Of a DNA stretch of 64,000 nt, positions 41,074-49,768 are shown in pieces; position 1 is the first letter of the stretch, and each line of letters begins with the position of its first letter. The DNA lies in the NCBI GenBank assembly GCA_040905445.1, contig JBBDRN010000014.1, forward strand, positions 62,001-126,000, written 5' to 3'. Source of the DNA: SKPT01 sp040905445 (lineage in GTDB: Bacteria; Planctomycetota; Phycisphaerae; Phycisphaerales; Phycisphaeraceae). The notes beneath the pieces are model-generated. The model worked only from the letters and a program-made list of their open reading frames with translations, did no database searches and was not told where the DNA came from. A program made the translations under genes and the position numbers.

Positions 41074-43418
41074 GAGCTCGCCTCCCCACCCCCGCCACTC
41101 CCGCCACCCGCGCCACGCTCGCCGCCAGCGCCACCGCCGCGCGCCCGCTCGAAGCGCAGCTGCAGCTCGTCGAGGGACGACCGTGCCGCGTCGGCGTCGC
41201 GCAGCGGCTCGCCGGCCGAAGCCTCCGGCAGCGCCTCGTCCAGGACGGCGCTGATCCGCGCCTCGTCGAGCCCCTGCAGGTCCAGCAGCATCGCGTAGAG
41301 AGCCGCGGCCTCGACGGCAGGACGATAATCGTCCCCCGGCACCGTACCCCCCCCTGCGTCAGACGTCGCACCACCCCGCAGCGCCGCGGGGAACACCGCG
41401 CCGGCTGCGGCCCCGATGATCGAGAACGTCGGCATGCTCAGCAGCGCCAGCGGCGAGATCATTGCCGCCGCCGCGACACACCCCAGCGCCCCCGCGGCCG
41501 CGCCCGCCACCAACCACCGCGGACTGACGCGCAGCCGGACGGGCAGCAGTTCGACGACGTGACGCGCACGATCGCGCACCTGGGCCGGCCACCCCTCGGC
41601 AAGCCGACCGGCGTCATCGACCACGCGCGGCCAATAGGCCGCGCGCTCGCGATAGCACGCAGCAATGTCGCGGTGCAAGCGGGCCCGGGCCTCGGCGTCG
41701 GGCGCTGCCGACCAACGGCCAACGTGCGCGCCGATGCGCTCGAACGCCGCGGCCAGCCGATCCCGTCCCGGCTCAACACCCGGGGGCATGGCGTCGTCGT
41801 CGCCGACGAGCAGGCGCGTCAGCCGATGCAGGCTCGCCTCTGTGGCGTGATCGAGGTCAAGCTCCAACACATGCCCCTCGGCCCCCGCCACGCCCGCGTC
41901 GCGCGCCAGCGCCGCCCAGTGCGTCACGCGAGGCGCCACCGCCTCCGCGCCGTCGCGCTCGCGCACCGCGTGCCCGCCGGTGAGCAGCAGCACCATCGGC
42001 TGGCGCAGCCGACGACGCACCTGCTCGATGAATCGCCGCGTGCCACGGTCGGGCGTGCTCGTCAGCGAGCAGACGACCACCGTCACCCGCGGCTCATGCT
42101 CCGCGTCGATCAGCGCGGCCAACACCCGCGTCCGATCAACACGATCCTCAACCAGTCCCAGATCCCACCACCCCCGCCACCCCCGCCATCCTCCCTCTCC
42201 GGGGTGAAGCCCACCGATCGCAATTCGCGGGCTTCCCGGCAACGTCGGCGGCCAATCAGTCGCGGGCGGCTCGATCTCAAAGCCCACGATCGCCGGCGGC
42301 CCGAGCGGCCGCAGGGGCGCCTCGCCATCCTCCTCGCTGACATCCGCCGCCGCGGTCTCCTCGCCCGCGGGCGGGTCGATCACGCCCAGCGAGCGCGTCG
42401 CCGGGCTCAGGCGGCCGCGCAGCGCCGCGCGATACTCGGCCGGCCAATGCCCATCCAGTCCGCGGCGCGCCGCGAGGTACCGGGCCGTCAGCACGCACGC
42501 CGTCAACAGCGCGACGCGCGGCATGAAGCCATACACCACGAGCGACCCGACGAGCAACCCCGCCCACGCCCCCGCTGTCCCCGCCAACCCCGCCAACCCC
42601 GCCCCATCCGCACCCACGACCCGCTGGCTCGCCACGACCTGCTCCGTCGTCGGTACAGGCCAGCCCAGCGCGCCGGGTCCCGTGGCAATCGCCTGCGTCA
42701 ATCGCACGAACGCCTCGGGCGAAAGGATCGTCGTCTCCCAGGCAAACGTGTACTGCCGGACGCTCAACAGCAGCGTCACGCCGACGAGGCAGCCGAGGTT
42801 GAACGCCGCCCACATCGCATGGCTCATCGCCGAAAGCTGCCAGCGTCCCGCCGGGTGGCCCGCCAGCAGCGCCAGTCTCGCCGATACGGCGGTGGCCGCC
42901 GCGCCGGCCCCCCGGTCGCGCAGGAGACGCGCCGCGCCGGCACCGATCGCCTCGGTGATGTGCTTGAGCGGCAGGCCCCGCCCGCGGCGCACGAGCATCA
43001 GCGCCGCCCATCCGAGGAGCATGACCATCTGCACGCCGAGCAGGCCGACCATCGCCGGGTAGATGTTGACGGTGTCGCCCACCGTCGGCTGAAGCGCCGC
43101 CCCGGCAGCGCCGAAGCCTGCCAGCGCCGCCGCCAGCAGCGCGACACCCACGAGCGCGCGCATGCCCGCACCGGTCCGCTGCACCGCTTGCGTCAACACC
43201 CGCGCCTCCGGCAGCGCCCGCGCCCGCGCCACCAGCCGCGTGTCGAACGACCCGCCGACATCGCGGGCCGTCGCCTCCGCGGCCTCGGCGCCGCCCAGGC
43301 CTCGCCCTTCGAGTTGCTCGCGCACGCGCACCATCTCGACGAGCAGTCGATCCTGCCCCCCCACGCGTCCGCGGCCCGCACCGCCGGGTTGTGCCATCGA
43401 TGCCGACGCAGCCGTCAT
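41070..43418 (-). CDS. DUF2868-like membrane protein, partner of the GTPase
   Basis: 782 residues with about four helices in the N-terminal half (near 90-105, 118-140, 205-222 and 280-310), a large soluble domain, and a hydrophobic stretch at about 660-700. The arrangement with the downstream DUF3482 GTPase and the VTVVVCSLTSTPDRGTRRFI region support the DUF2868 assignment. Three insertions of 9-bp-period repeats are visible (41085-41120, 42160-42200 and 42570-42605). The latter two give GWRGWRGWW and GLAGLAG. The start at 43418 lies 6 nt after TACGAT. Confidence 0.8.
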   Translation of the reverse strand: MTAASASMAQPGGAGRGRVGGQDRLLVEMVRVREQLEGRGLGGAEAAEATARDVGGSFDTRLVARARALPEARVLTQAVQRTGAGMRALVGVALLAAALAGFGAAGAALQPTVGDTVNIYPAMVGLLGVQMVMLLGWAALMLVRRGRGLPLKHITEAIGAGAARLLRDRGAGAAATAVSARLALLAGHPAGRWQLSAMSHAMWAAFNLGCLVGVTLLLSVRQYTFAWETTILSPEAFVRLTQAIATGPGALGWPVPTTEQVVASQRVVGADGAGLAGLAGTAGAWAGLLVGSLVVYGFMPRVALLTACVLTARYLAARRGLDGHWPAEYRAALRGRLSPATRSLGVIDPPAGEETAAADVSEEDGEAPLRPLGPPAIVGFEIEPPATDWPPTLPGSPRIAIGGLHPGEGGWRGWRGWWDLGLVEDRVDRTRVLAALIDAEHEPRVTVVVCSLTSTPDRGTRRFIEQVRRRLRQPMVLLLTGGHAVRERDGAEAVAPRVTHWAALARDAGVAGAEGHVLELDLDHATEASLHRLTRLLVGDDDAMPPGVEPGRDRLAAAFERIGAHVGRWSAAPDAEARARLHRDIAACYRERAAYWPRVVDDAGRLAEGWPAQVRDRARHVVELLPVRLRVSPRWLVAGAAAGALGCVAAAAMISPLALLSMPTFSIIGAAAGAVFPAALRGGATSDAGGGTVPGDDYRPAVEAAALYAMLLDLQGLDEARISAVLDEALPEASAGEPLRDADAARSSLDELQLRFERARGGGAGGERGAGGGSGGGGEASS

Positions 43419-43424
43419 GGTGGC

Positions 43425-43430
43425 ATCGTA
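43425..43430 (-). promoter_or_regulatory. -10-like TACGAT before the DUF2868 gene
   Basis: 6 nt before the ATG at 43418, divergent from TACACT at 43469. Confidence 0.4.
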
Positions 43431-43468
43431 GCCGCAACACCTTCTGGCGGGCGCTCAGCCGCGGCTGG

Positions 43469-43474
43469 TACACT
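43469..43474 (+). promoter_or_regulatory. -10-like TACACT before the lipoprotein gene
   Basis: 7 nt before an in-frame ATG at 43482 and 43 nt before the preferred ATG at 43518. Confidence 0.4.
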
Positions 43475-43517
43475 GCGGGTCATGTCGATGCACGCGAGAT
43501 CGGCCAGGGAGCCTGCC

Positions 43518-44006
43518 ATGGAAGATCGATCCGAATGGTTGACCCGCCGCGCGCCGCACACCGCCGCCGCCATGCTGCTCGGACTCGTGGCGTTGGCGGG
43601 TTGTGACGGCGGGGGCGGGGGCGGCCGCGCGACCTATCCCGACGTCGGCATGGTCATGCAGTTGCCCCCCGGCTGGTCGCAGGATGCCTCGGGCATGCAC
43701 GCCCAGCGCGGGCATCGCGACGATCATCACGGCATGGCCTACCTCGCCGCCCTCGAAGCCGACTCCCTCGACGACCACGTCGCCGGCCTCGCCGACGTCG
43801 AGCGCGGGCTGGTCAGCCGCGAGCCCATTACGGTCGACGGCCACGAGGCGATCGAGCTGATCACCCAGGCCGCCTACAGCCTGTACGAGGTCTACGTGCT
43901 GCGCGGCGACGAGGTCGTCGTCGTCAGCTTCCGCACGCTCCCGCACGCGTTCGACGACCAGCGGCCGGCCTTTCGCGACGCGGTGCAGTCCATCCGCTTT
44001 CAATGA
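43518..44006 (+). CDS. Lipoprotein of unknown function
   Basis: 162 residues. The signal sequence ends in the lipobox LALAGC-type motif (VALAGC, Cys29), followed by a Gly-rich spacer. The mature part (VGMVMQLPPGWSQDASGMHA, then HEAIELITQAAYSLYEVYVL) resembles small PsbP/DcrB-like outer-leaflet lipoproteins only in outline. ATG 43518 is preferred for its AGGGAG site; ATG 43482 would add 12 residues. The stop overlaps the next start. Confidence 0.7.
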   Translation: MEDRSEWLTRRAPHTAAAMLLGLVALAGCDGGGGGGRATYPDVGMVMQLPPGWSQDASGMHAQRGHRDDHHGMAYLAALEADSLDDHVAGLADVERGLVSREPITVDGHEAIELITQAAYSLYEVYVLRGDEVVVVSFRTLPHAFDDQRPAFRDAVQSIRFQ

Positions 44007-45181
44007 CCCCCTGGCCTATGAGCCGACACTTCGACGTCATCGTGGTCGGCGTGGGAACGATGGGCGCCGCCACCTGCTGGATGCTCGCCCGGCGCGGCGT
44101 GCGCGTGCTCGGGCTCGAACGCTGGGGCATCCCCAACCACCACGGCAGCCACCACGGCCAGTCGCGCGTCATCCGCAAGGCCTACAGCGAGCACCCCGAC
44201 TACGTCCCCCTGCTGGAGCGCGCGTACGAAAACTGGGCCCTCATCGAGGCCGAGGCCGACGCCACGCTGATGCACCGCGTCGGGGGCGTGTACATGGGTC
44301 GGCCGGACAGCGAGATCATCGCCGGCTCGATCGCGTCGATGCAGCAGCACCACCTGCCCCACGAGCAGTGGACGCGGCAGGACCTCGCCCAGCGCTACCC
44401 GGTCTTCCAGGTGCCGGACGAGTTCATCGCCCTGCACGACCCGGACGCCGGGTTCATCCTCCCTGAACGCGCCGTCGCCGCCTTCGCCGGCGAGGCGATG
44501 CGCCGCGGCGGTGAGCTGCACGGCCACGAGCCCGTCACCGGCTGGTCGGCCGACGCTCACGGCGTCACCGTCACCACCGCCGTCGGCCGCTACCACGCCG
44601 ACCGCGTGGTCTTCTGCGGCGGGGCGTGGAGCGGGCGGCTGCTTCGGGCCCTTGCGCGTGAACCCGACGCCGACGCGCGCCTGCCCACACTGACCGTCAC
44701 GCGGCAGATCATGGGCTGGGTCTGGCCACCCAACCCTGAGCCGTTCCGCTACGGCCGGTTGCCCGTCTGGCTTATCGACGACGGCTGGGGCGGGCCACAC
44801 TACGGCCTGCCGATGATGCCCGACCGCCCGGGCCTGAAGCTCGCCCTGCACCGGCCCGCCGAGGAAACCGACCCGGATCGCCTCGAACGCCAGGCCCTGC
44901 CCGGCGACGAGGCGACGTTCCGCCCCATCCTTGAAAAGTACCTGCCCGACGCGGACGGCCCGCTGCTGTCAATCGAAGCCTGCCTCTACACCAGCTCACC
45001 CGACGGCCACTTCATCCTCGATCGCCACCCGCACCACGACCGCGTTGTCATCGCCTGCGGCTTCTCGGGCCACGGCTTCAAGTTCGCCAGCGTCATCGGC
45101 GAGGCCCTCGCCGACCTCGCCACGCAGGGCGCCAGCGACCTGCCGATCGACTTTCTCGCCATGCGCCGCCTGTCGCCCTGA
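44003..45181 (+). CDS. Sarcosine oxidase / N-methyltryptophan oxidase-like FAD enzyme
   Basis: 392 residues. FAD-binding DVIVVGVGTMGAATCWMLAR (11-30), the HHGQSRVIRKAYSEHPDY segment, and ACLYTSSPDGHFILDRHP with Cys327 at the place where monomeric sarcosine oxidases bind flavin covalently. The C-terminal GFSGHGFKFASVIGEALADL is a family signature. It should oxidise a secondary amine or N-methyl amino acid. The ATG at 44003 overlaps the lipoprotein stop; ATG 44018 fits homologue N-termini better. Confidence 0.88.
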   Translation: MTPWPMSRHFDVIVVGVGTMGAATCWMLARRGVRVLGLERWGIPNHHGSHHGQSRVIRKAYSEHPDYVPLLERAYENWALIEAEADATLMHRVGGVYMGRPDSEIIAGSIASMQQHHLPHEQWTRQDLAQRYPVFQVPDEFIALHDPDAGFILPERAVAAFAGEAMRRGGELHGHEPVTGWSADAHGVTVTTAVGRYHADRVVFCGGAWSGRLLRALAREPDADARLPTLTVTRQIMGWVWPPNPEPFRYGRLPVWLIDDGWGGPHYGLPMMPDRPGLKLALHRPAEETDPDRLERQALPGDEATFRPILEKYLPDADGPLLSIEACLYTSSPDGHFILDRHPHHDRVVIACGFSGHGFKFASVIGEALADLATQGASDLPIDFLAMRRLSP

Positions 45182-45238
45182 CCCCGGCATCGGGATTTTG
45201 CTGGGCATGACGCCCCCGCCACGGTAGACTGACTTCGC

Positions 45239-45271
45239 CCTGCCCCCCCCGGCCGTCGCCGGCGGGGCAGG
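45239..45271. promoter_or_regulatory. Strong hairpin between the oxidase and barrel genes
   Basis: CCTGCCCC (45239-45246) pairs with GGGGCAGG (45264-45271), with inner CCGG/CCGG pairing. It lies after a TAGACT box (45225-45230) in the 265-nt spacer. Either a terminator without T-run or the start of a structured leader. No other gene is convincing in the spacer. Confidence 0.45.
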
Positions 45272-45446
45272 ACCATCGGCGGCATCCCCGAAGATCGCCC
45301 ATGTCCGACAAAAAGGTCGACCTGCAGAAACCGCCGATTTACTCGCCCCGCGGCTCAGCGCCATCGCGTGGGTCGCGATCCATGTCACCTCGTCATGCCT
45401 GCTCGGAACAGGCGATCGAACGAATCACCACAACACGGAGCCCCAC

Positions 45447-46580
45447 ATGCAAGACCACCGCGCGCCCGTCCGGCGTCCCCTGCACCTCCTGCTCATCATG
45501 GCCATCGTGGCGACGGTGGGGCTGAGCCCGGGCGCCGCCGGCGCCGAGACCGTCAACGGCTTGCACACCGGGCCGATCGACGACATGGCCAACGGCGCCT
45601 TCCACAGGCCCGTCATGCACACCGTGTCGCTGCAGGGCGGGTTCGTCAACATGGACATGCCCGAGGTCGACTTCGGCACCAGCGTCGTCGATGGCGACAC
45701 GCTCCCGCTGAGCATGAGTGAAGACGAGCTCGACGGCTTCACCGTCGGCATCCAAGCCAAGTTCGACGTCCTCGACGACTGGGTCGGCCACCGCGACCGC
45801 GAGCAGGACCTGATCGGCGAATACATCCGCCACGCGATCTACGCCACCTTCAACCACACCCACGTTGACGGCGACCGCTCCGCCGAGCTCGCCCCCGGCG
45901 CCGGCGACTACTGCATCGTCTACGAGATGCCCGCCCCCAACAACTCGCTCGGAATCAACCTCGGCAACGGCGGCGCGCTCAGCGAATTCGACACCGAGTA
46001 CGACATCTACGAAGCCGGCGTCGGCACGTGGTGCGATCGGCCCCTGCTCGGCCGCGACGACACCGTCCTCAGCCTCAACGTCGGCCTCGGTGCCAGCGCC
46101 GAAAAACTCGACCACGACGGCTGGACCCGCAGCCTCCAGTTCAACGACGCCCTCATGCGCGCCAGGTACAAGATCGACAGCTACCGCGTCGGGCCCGAGG
46201 TCGGCGCCACCGTCACCCACCGGGTCGCCGACACCGGCCTGTCCGTCTTTCTCAACTCCCGCGTCATGCCCCACTACTTCCACCACAAACTCGACTACAC
46301 CCAGTGGACCGAGGTCGGCGGCGCCCCCGCCGAGGAGCAGATGCTTCGCTTTGACCGCAGCGACAGCGAGGACGGCATCGGCCTCAACGCCAGCCTCGAG
46401 GTCGGCGCCGCCTGGGCCCTGACCGACAACCTCAGCGTCAGCCTCGCCGGCGTCCTCGGCTGGACCAGCCATGCCGCCCAACCCGACACCCGCATCGACG
46501 AAACCGACGACCCCACCCACGTCGACACCGACGACAGCACCAGCGTCGCCGGCATCGTCGGCATCCGGCTCAACTACTGA
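45447..46580 (+). CDS. Outer-membrane beta-barrel protein
   Basis: 377 residues with signal peptide at 1-33 (LLLIMAIVATVGLSPGAAGA). The rest alternates polar and aromatic/hydrophobic residues (TVLSLNVGLGASAEKLDHDG, then SVSLAGVLGWTSHAAQPDT), and it ends in a strand with C-terminal aromatic residue (GIVGIRLNY), the outer-membrane insertion signal. Paired Cys at about 156 and 196 may form a disulfide. Its cargo is unknown. GGAG precedes the ATG. Confidence 0.75.
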   Translation: MQDHRAPVRRPLHLLLIMAIVATVGLSPGAAGAETVNGLHTGPIDDMANGAFHRPVMHTVSLQGGFVNMDMPEVDFGTSVVDGDTLPLSMSEDELDGFTVGIQAKFDVLDDWVGHRDREQDLIGEYIRHAIYATFNHTHVDGDRSAELAPGAGDYCIVYEMPAPNNSLGINLGNGGALSEFDTEYDIYEAGVGTWCDRPLLGRDDTVLSLNVGLGASAEKLDHDGWTRSLQFNDALMRARYKIDSYRVGPEVGATVTHRVADTGLSVFLNSRVMPHYFHHKLDYTQWTEVGGAPAEEQMLRFDRSDSEDGIGLNASLEVGAAWALTDNLSVSLAGVLGWTSHAAQPDTRIDETDDPTHVDTDDSTSVAGIVGIRLNY

Positions 46581-46594
46581 ATGCGCCACCCGCG

Positions 46595-46624
46595 ACAGGG
46601 CCTGTCCCCGCGGACGGGTCCTGT
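46595..46624. terminator. Hairpin between convergent genes
   Basis: The 13-bp stem ACAGGGCCTGTCC (46595-46607) pairs with 46612-46624 through a CCGC tetraloop, allowing G-T pairs. The place between convergent genes suits a two-way terminator, though there is no T-run. Confidence 0.5.
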
Positions 46625-46663
46625 GCGGCCGCGCACACCCGGAGCGTCCCGTCATCCACCGCG

Positions 46664-48004
46664 CTAACCGGCGGCGGACACCGCGGGCAGCGGAAAGTCA
46701 TCGCGCGTCTGCCGACACCATCGCGCCAACAACTCGCGATGTTCGGAAAGCGCGGCCGCGTGCGCCGCCGCGCCCGACAGGTCGTTCATCTCGCCCGGGT
46801 CGGCGGGCATGTCGAAGAGCTGCTCGCGATCCTCGCCTTCGCTGTAGACGATGTACTTGTACCGCTCGCTGCGCACCATCCGCCCCTTCACGCCGGTCGT
46901 CTTGCCCCGACCGAAGTTGGCGAACTCCGTCTCGCAATAGACCGCCGGCCGCCAGTCCGTCGGCCGATCGCCTTCAACGAGCCCGCGCAGGCTGCGCCCC
47001 GCCACTTCCCGCTGCGGCAGGTGGCGGGGCACATCCCGGCCGGCGTAGTCGCACAACGTCGGAATCAGGTCGAGGTTCATCGACGCGAGATGCTCGTCGA
47101 CCTCGCCGGCCCGCCCACCCGGCACGCTGATCAGCAGCGGGATGCGCGCGGCCTCGTCGTAGAGCACCTGCTTCTGGTTCCACCGGTGGCCGCCGATGCC
47201 GTCGCCGTGGTCGCTGGTGAAGATGATGATCGTGTTGTCGAGCCGGCCGGCCGCCTCAAGCGCATCGAGCAGCTCGCCGACGTGCCGGTCGACCTTCTCC
47301 ACGAGGCGGTTGTACTGCCAGCGGTACTGCCGCCAGCGGCCATCCGTCCACGCCTGCGTCGGGTACGCGCCCGGGTGGGCCGGCATGACCGTCTCGCGCA
47401 GCACGCGCGGCTCACCGGCGGGCGGCTCGAAATTCGCCGGCAGCGCCGGGCACTGCTCAGGTGGCGGCGGATCCCCCACCGCGCCGTTGGGCATCGCCTC
47501 GTCACGCGCCGCCTGGCAGCAGTCGTGCGGATTGACGAACGACGCCGCCAGCAGCAGCGGCCGACGGCGCGGCTCCTCGAGCAGCGCCCGGCATGCGGCC
47601 GGCACCCGGTGGTCCTGCTCGTTGCCGCGCGTCTCGCGCGTGATGCCGAACCCGTGCACGTCCACCGCCTCCGCCGCCGCCGGCAGGTGCCACTTGCCCA
47701 CCCACGCCGTGTCGTAGCCGGCCTCCGCCATGATGCGCCCCATCCACGGGTGGGCCGCCGCCGCCTCGCACTCGTGCGGGTGGAGGTTGTACGGCACGCC
47801 CACCTCGTGCGGGTAGCGCCCCGTCACCAGGCTCGCCCGCGACGGCACGCACAGGGGCTGCGTGCAGTAGGCCCGCTCGAAACGCACGCCCCGCGCCGCG
47901 ATGCGATCCATCGCCGGCGTGTGCAGATCCGGATTGCCCGCACAACTCATCGCGCTGGCGGCCTGCTGGTCGGTCAGGATGTAGAGAATGTCCGGCCTGG
48001 GCAT
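46664..48004 (-). CDS. Type I sulfatase
   Basis: 446 residues. The active-site signature CVPSRASLVTGRYPHEVG (52-69) contains Cys52, to be converted to formylglycine (CxPSR). Metal ligands appear in LYILTDQQ near the N-terminus and in IIFTSDHGDGIGGH. It hydrolyses sulfate esters. There is no signal peptide from ATG 48004, so it is either cytosolic or uses another route. No maturase gene is nearby. Sulfatases are numerous in planctomycetes. Confidence 0.92.
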   Translation of the reverse strand: MPRPDILYILTDQQAASAMSCAGNPDLHTPAMDRIAARGVRFERAYCTQPLCVPSRASLVTGRYPHEVGVPYNLHPHECEAAAAHPWMGRIMAEAGYDTAWVGKWHLPAAAEAVDVHGFGITRETRGNEQDHRVPAACRALLEEPRRRPLLLAASFVNPHDCCQAARDEAMPNGAVGDPPPPEQCPALPANFEPPAGEPRVLRETVMPAHPGAYPTQAWTDGRWRQYRWQYNRLVEKVDRHVGELLDALEAAGRLDNTIIIFTSDHGDGIGGHRWNQKQVLYDEAARIPLLISVPGGRAGEVDEHLASMNLDLIPTLCDYAGRDVPRHLPQREVAGRSLRGLVEGDRPTDWRPAVYCETEFANFGRGKTTGVKGRMVRSERYKYIVYSEGEDREQLFDMPADPGEMNDLSGAAAHAAALSEHRELLARWCRQTRDDFPLPAVSAAG

Positions 48005-48101
48005 GGGCGTTTTCCCTTTTCGCGTGCATCGCATCTTCGCCTGCACCAGCCCACGCGTCCACCACGCCGCGCGCATCCCCGCCCGTCAGCCGCGGGGCCA
48101 C

Positions 48102-48395
48102 TCAGTCGAAGCCCTTCAGCTTCGCCTTGCCCTGCAACTCGTCAAGCAGCTTCGGATGCCGCTCCAGCAGGATCGCCGCCGTCTCGATCAACTGCGGGTT
48201 GGTCGCGTGCTGGAGGAAGTCGCGGCAGCCGATCGGGTCCAGCGCACCGCTCGCCCGCGCGCTGCTGAGCACGATGTAGACCTGGGCGTAATTGAGCTCG
48301 CGGCCGAGGCGCTTCGTCAGCGCCGCCGCGGTGATCTGCAGCGGGGGGATCGCTTCGGTCGGGATCGCCAGCTCTTTGGGTTTGGACTTGCTCAT
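48102..48395 (-). CDS. Small conserved-looking protein, function unknown
   Basis: 97 residues, soluble, helical (LQITAAALTKRLGRELNYAQ, then IGCRDFLQHATNPQLIETAA). It lies 97 nt upstream of the sulfatase gene on the same strand. Not recognised. Confidence 0.55.
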   Translation of the reverse strand: MSKSKPKELAIPTEAIPPLQITAAALTKRLGRELNYAQVYIVLSSARASGALDPIGCRDFLQHATNPQLIETAAILLERHPKLLDELQGKAKLKGFD

Positions 48396-48504
48396 ACCGC
48401 CATGGTGGACGCGTCGGCGGAGGCTGTCCAGCGCCGGGCGTGGTGATGCCGGCGAGGGTGCCAGGGCGGGTTCGGCCTGGGGTGGCGCGGGCGTCCGCCA
48501 GCAA

Positions 48505-48577
48505 TGGGCCCGGTCGGATTCGAACCGACGACCAAGCGATTATGAGTCGCCTGCTCTGACCCCTGAGCTACGGGCCC
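48505..48577 (-). tRNA. tRNA-Ile2 (anticodon CAT, lysidine-type)
   Basis: Acceptor GGGCCCG pairs with CGGGCCC; anticodon loop CTCATAA; T-arm GGTTCGAATCC; discriminator A. The arm GGCGACTCATAATCGCT is the same as in bacterial tRNA-Ile2, so the CAT anticodon is probably modified to lysidine rather than reading AUG. A TATGAT box lies at 48587-48592. Confidence 0.9.
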
Positions 48578-48729
48578 GCGACGCCCATCATACCCGCGCC
48601 GCTCGCCCCGGCCGGCGCCGCACATCGACCAGGCTCCGTCCGAAAAGCGGTGCCACGGGAGGCTCGTCCACCGGTGCCGCGGCACACACCCGCCAACAAG
48701 CCGCCGGTGGCACGCACCGCCACACCGAC

Positions 48730-48735
48730 TAGAAT
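48730..48735 (+). promoter_or_regulatory. -10-like TAGAAT before thyA
   Basis: 14 nt before the thyA ATG at 48750. Confidence 0.4.
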
Positions 48736-48749
48736 TCCCGCGACCAGCC

Positions 48750-49628
48750 ATGCGCCAATACCTCGACCTGCTCCAGCACATTCTCGACCACGGCACGGAC
48801 AAGGCCGACCGCACCGGCGTCGGCACACGCTCCGTGTTCGGACGACAGCTCCGCTTCAATCTCGCCCCGCCACTAAATCCGCACGTCAGCGGACAGATGC
48901 TACCAGACGACGCGCGGGGCGGATTTAGTGGCGGGGGCGGCTTCCCGCTGCTCACCACCAAGAAGCTCCACCTCAGGTCGATCATCCACGAGCTGATCTG
49001 GTTCATCCACGGCTCAACCAACGCACGCGAGCTCCAGCAGCATGGCGTGCGCATCTGGAACGAGTGGGCCCACCCCGACACCGGCGAGCTCGGGCCCATC
49101 TACGGCAAGCAGTGGCGCGCTTGGCCCCGCAACGCCGACGACCCGGCCGGCCCCGTCATCGACCAGCTCGCCGGCGTCATCGACGACATCCGGCACAACC
49201 CCGACTCCCGCCGGCTCATCGTCAGCGCGTGGAACGTCGCCCAGATCGACGAGATGGCCCTGCCCCCCTGCCACGTGCTCTTCCAGTTCTACGTCGCCGA
49301 TGGCCGCCTGAGCTGCCAGCTCTACCAGCGCTCCGCCGACGTCTTCCTCGGCGTGCCCTTCAACATCGCCAGCTACGCCCTGCTCACGATGATGGTCGCC
49401 CAGGTGACCGACCTCCAGCCCGGCGAGTTCGTCCACACCTTCGGCGACGTCCACCTCTACAACAACCACTTCGACCAGGCCCGCGAGCAGCTCACGCGCG
49501 ATCCCCGCCCCCTGCCGCGCATGCAACTCAACCCGGCGGTGAAGCGCATCGAGGATTTCACCTTCGAGGACTTCACGCTCGAAGGCTACGACCCGCACCC
49601 CCACATCAAGGCCCCCGTCGCGGTGTAA
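48750..49628 (+). CDS. thyA: Thymidylate synthase with an in-frame palindromic insertion
   Basis: ThyA methylates dUMP with methylene-tetrahydrofolate. The 292 residues exceed the usual ~264. Motifs are DRTGVGTRSVFG (20-31), FPLLTTKK (65-72), the nucleophile Cys174 in ALPPCHVLFQFYV, and QRSADVFLGVPFNIASYALL. About 26 extra residues (39-64) sit between the FNL and FPLLTTKK segments where most family members have two to four. They are encoded by an 18-bp inverted repeat with a 36-bp centre (48865-48936). The active-site loop around Arg21 is intact. Confidence 0.95.
   Translation: MRQYLDLLQHILDHGTDKADRTGVGTRSVFGRQLRFNLAPPLNPHVSGQMLPDDARGGFSGGGGFPLLTTKKLHLRSIIHELIWFIHGSTNARELQQHGVRIWNEWAHPDTGELGPIYGKQWRAWPRNADDPAGPVIDQLAGVIDDIRHNPDSRRLIVSAWNVAQIDEMALPPCHVLFQFYVADGRLSCQLYQRSADVFLGVPFNIASYALLTMMVAQVTDLQPGEFVHTFGDVHLYNNHFDQAREQLTRDPRPLPRMQLNPAVKRIEDFTFEDFTLEGYDPHPHIKAPVAV
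48865..48936. repeat. Palindromic element inserted in thyA
   Basis: A perfect 18-bp inverted repeat (arms 48865-48882 and 48919-48936, core CCACTAAATCCGC) within the coding frame; 72 bp, a multiple of three. It is unlike the surrounding codons. Confidence 0.75.
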
Positions 49629-49756
49629 TCCCGTAATCGCACCCCCGCCCCCCCCACCCCCTCAAACCCGCGCCCACGTCGCCCCGAGAGCGACCGCTAA
49701 CACGCGCCGCCTCCCGCGCACCGCGCCCGCTTCCGTGCCTCCGCGCCGCCCCCTGC

Positions 49757-49762
49757 TATCCT
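49757..49762 (+). promoter_or_regulatory. -10-like TATCCT at ddl start
   Basis: 6 nt before the ddl ATG at 49769. Confidence 0.4.
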
Positions 49763-49768
49763 GCCCCC

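Noticed and set aside
39610..44006. Long plus-strand open frames opposite the GTPase and DUF2868 genes
   Set aside because: They are shadows of the minus-strand genes. Only the last part (from 43518) is a real lipoprotein gene.
45301..45525. Small frame of 74 codons before the barrel gene
   Set aside because: It overlaps the barrel gene's signal-peptide coding part, has no ribosome site and gives a Ser/Arg/Pro/Thr-rich nonsense sequence.
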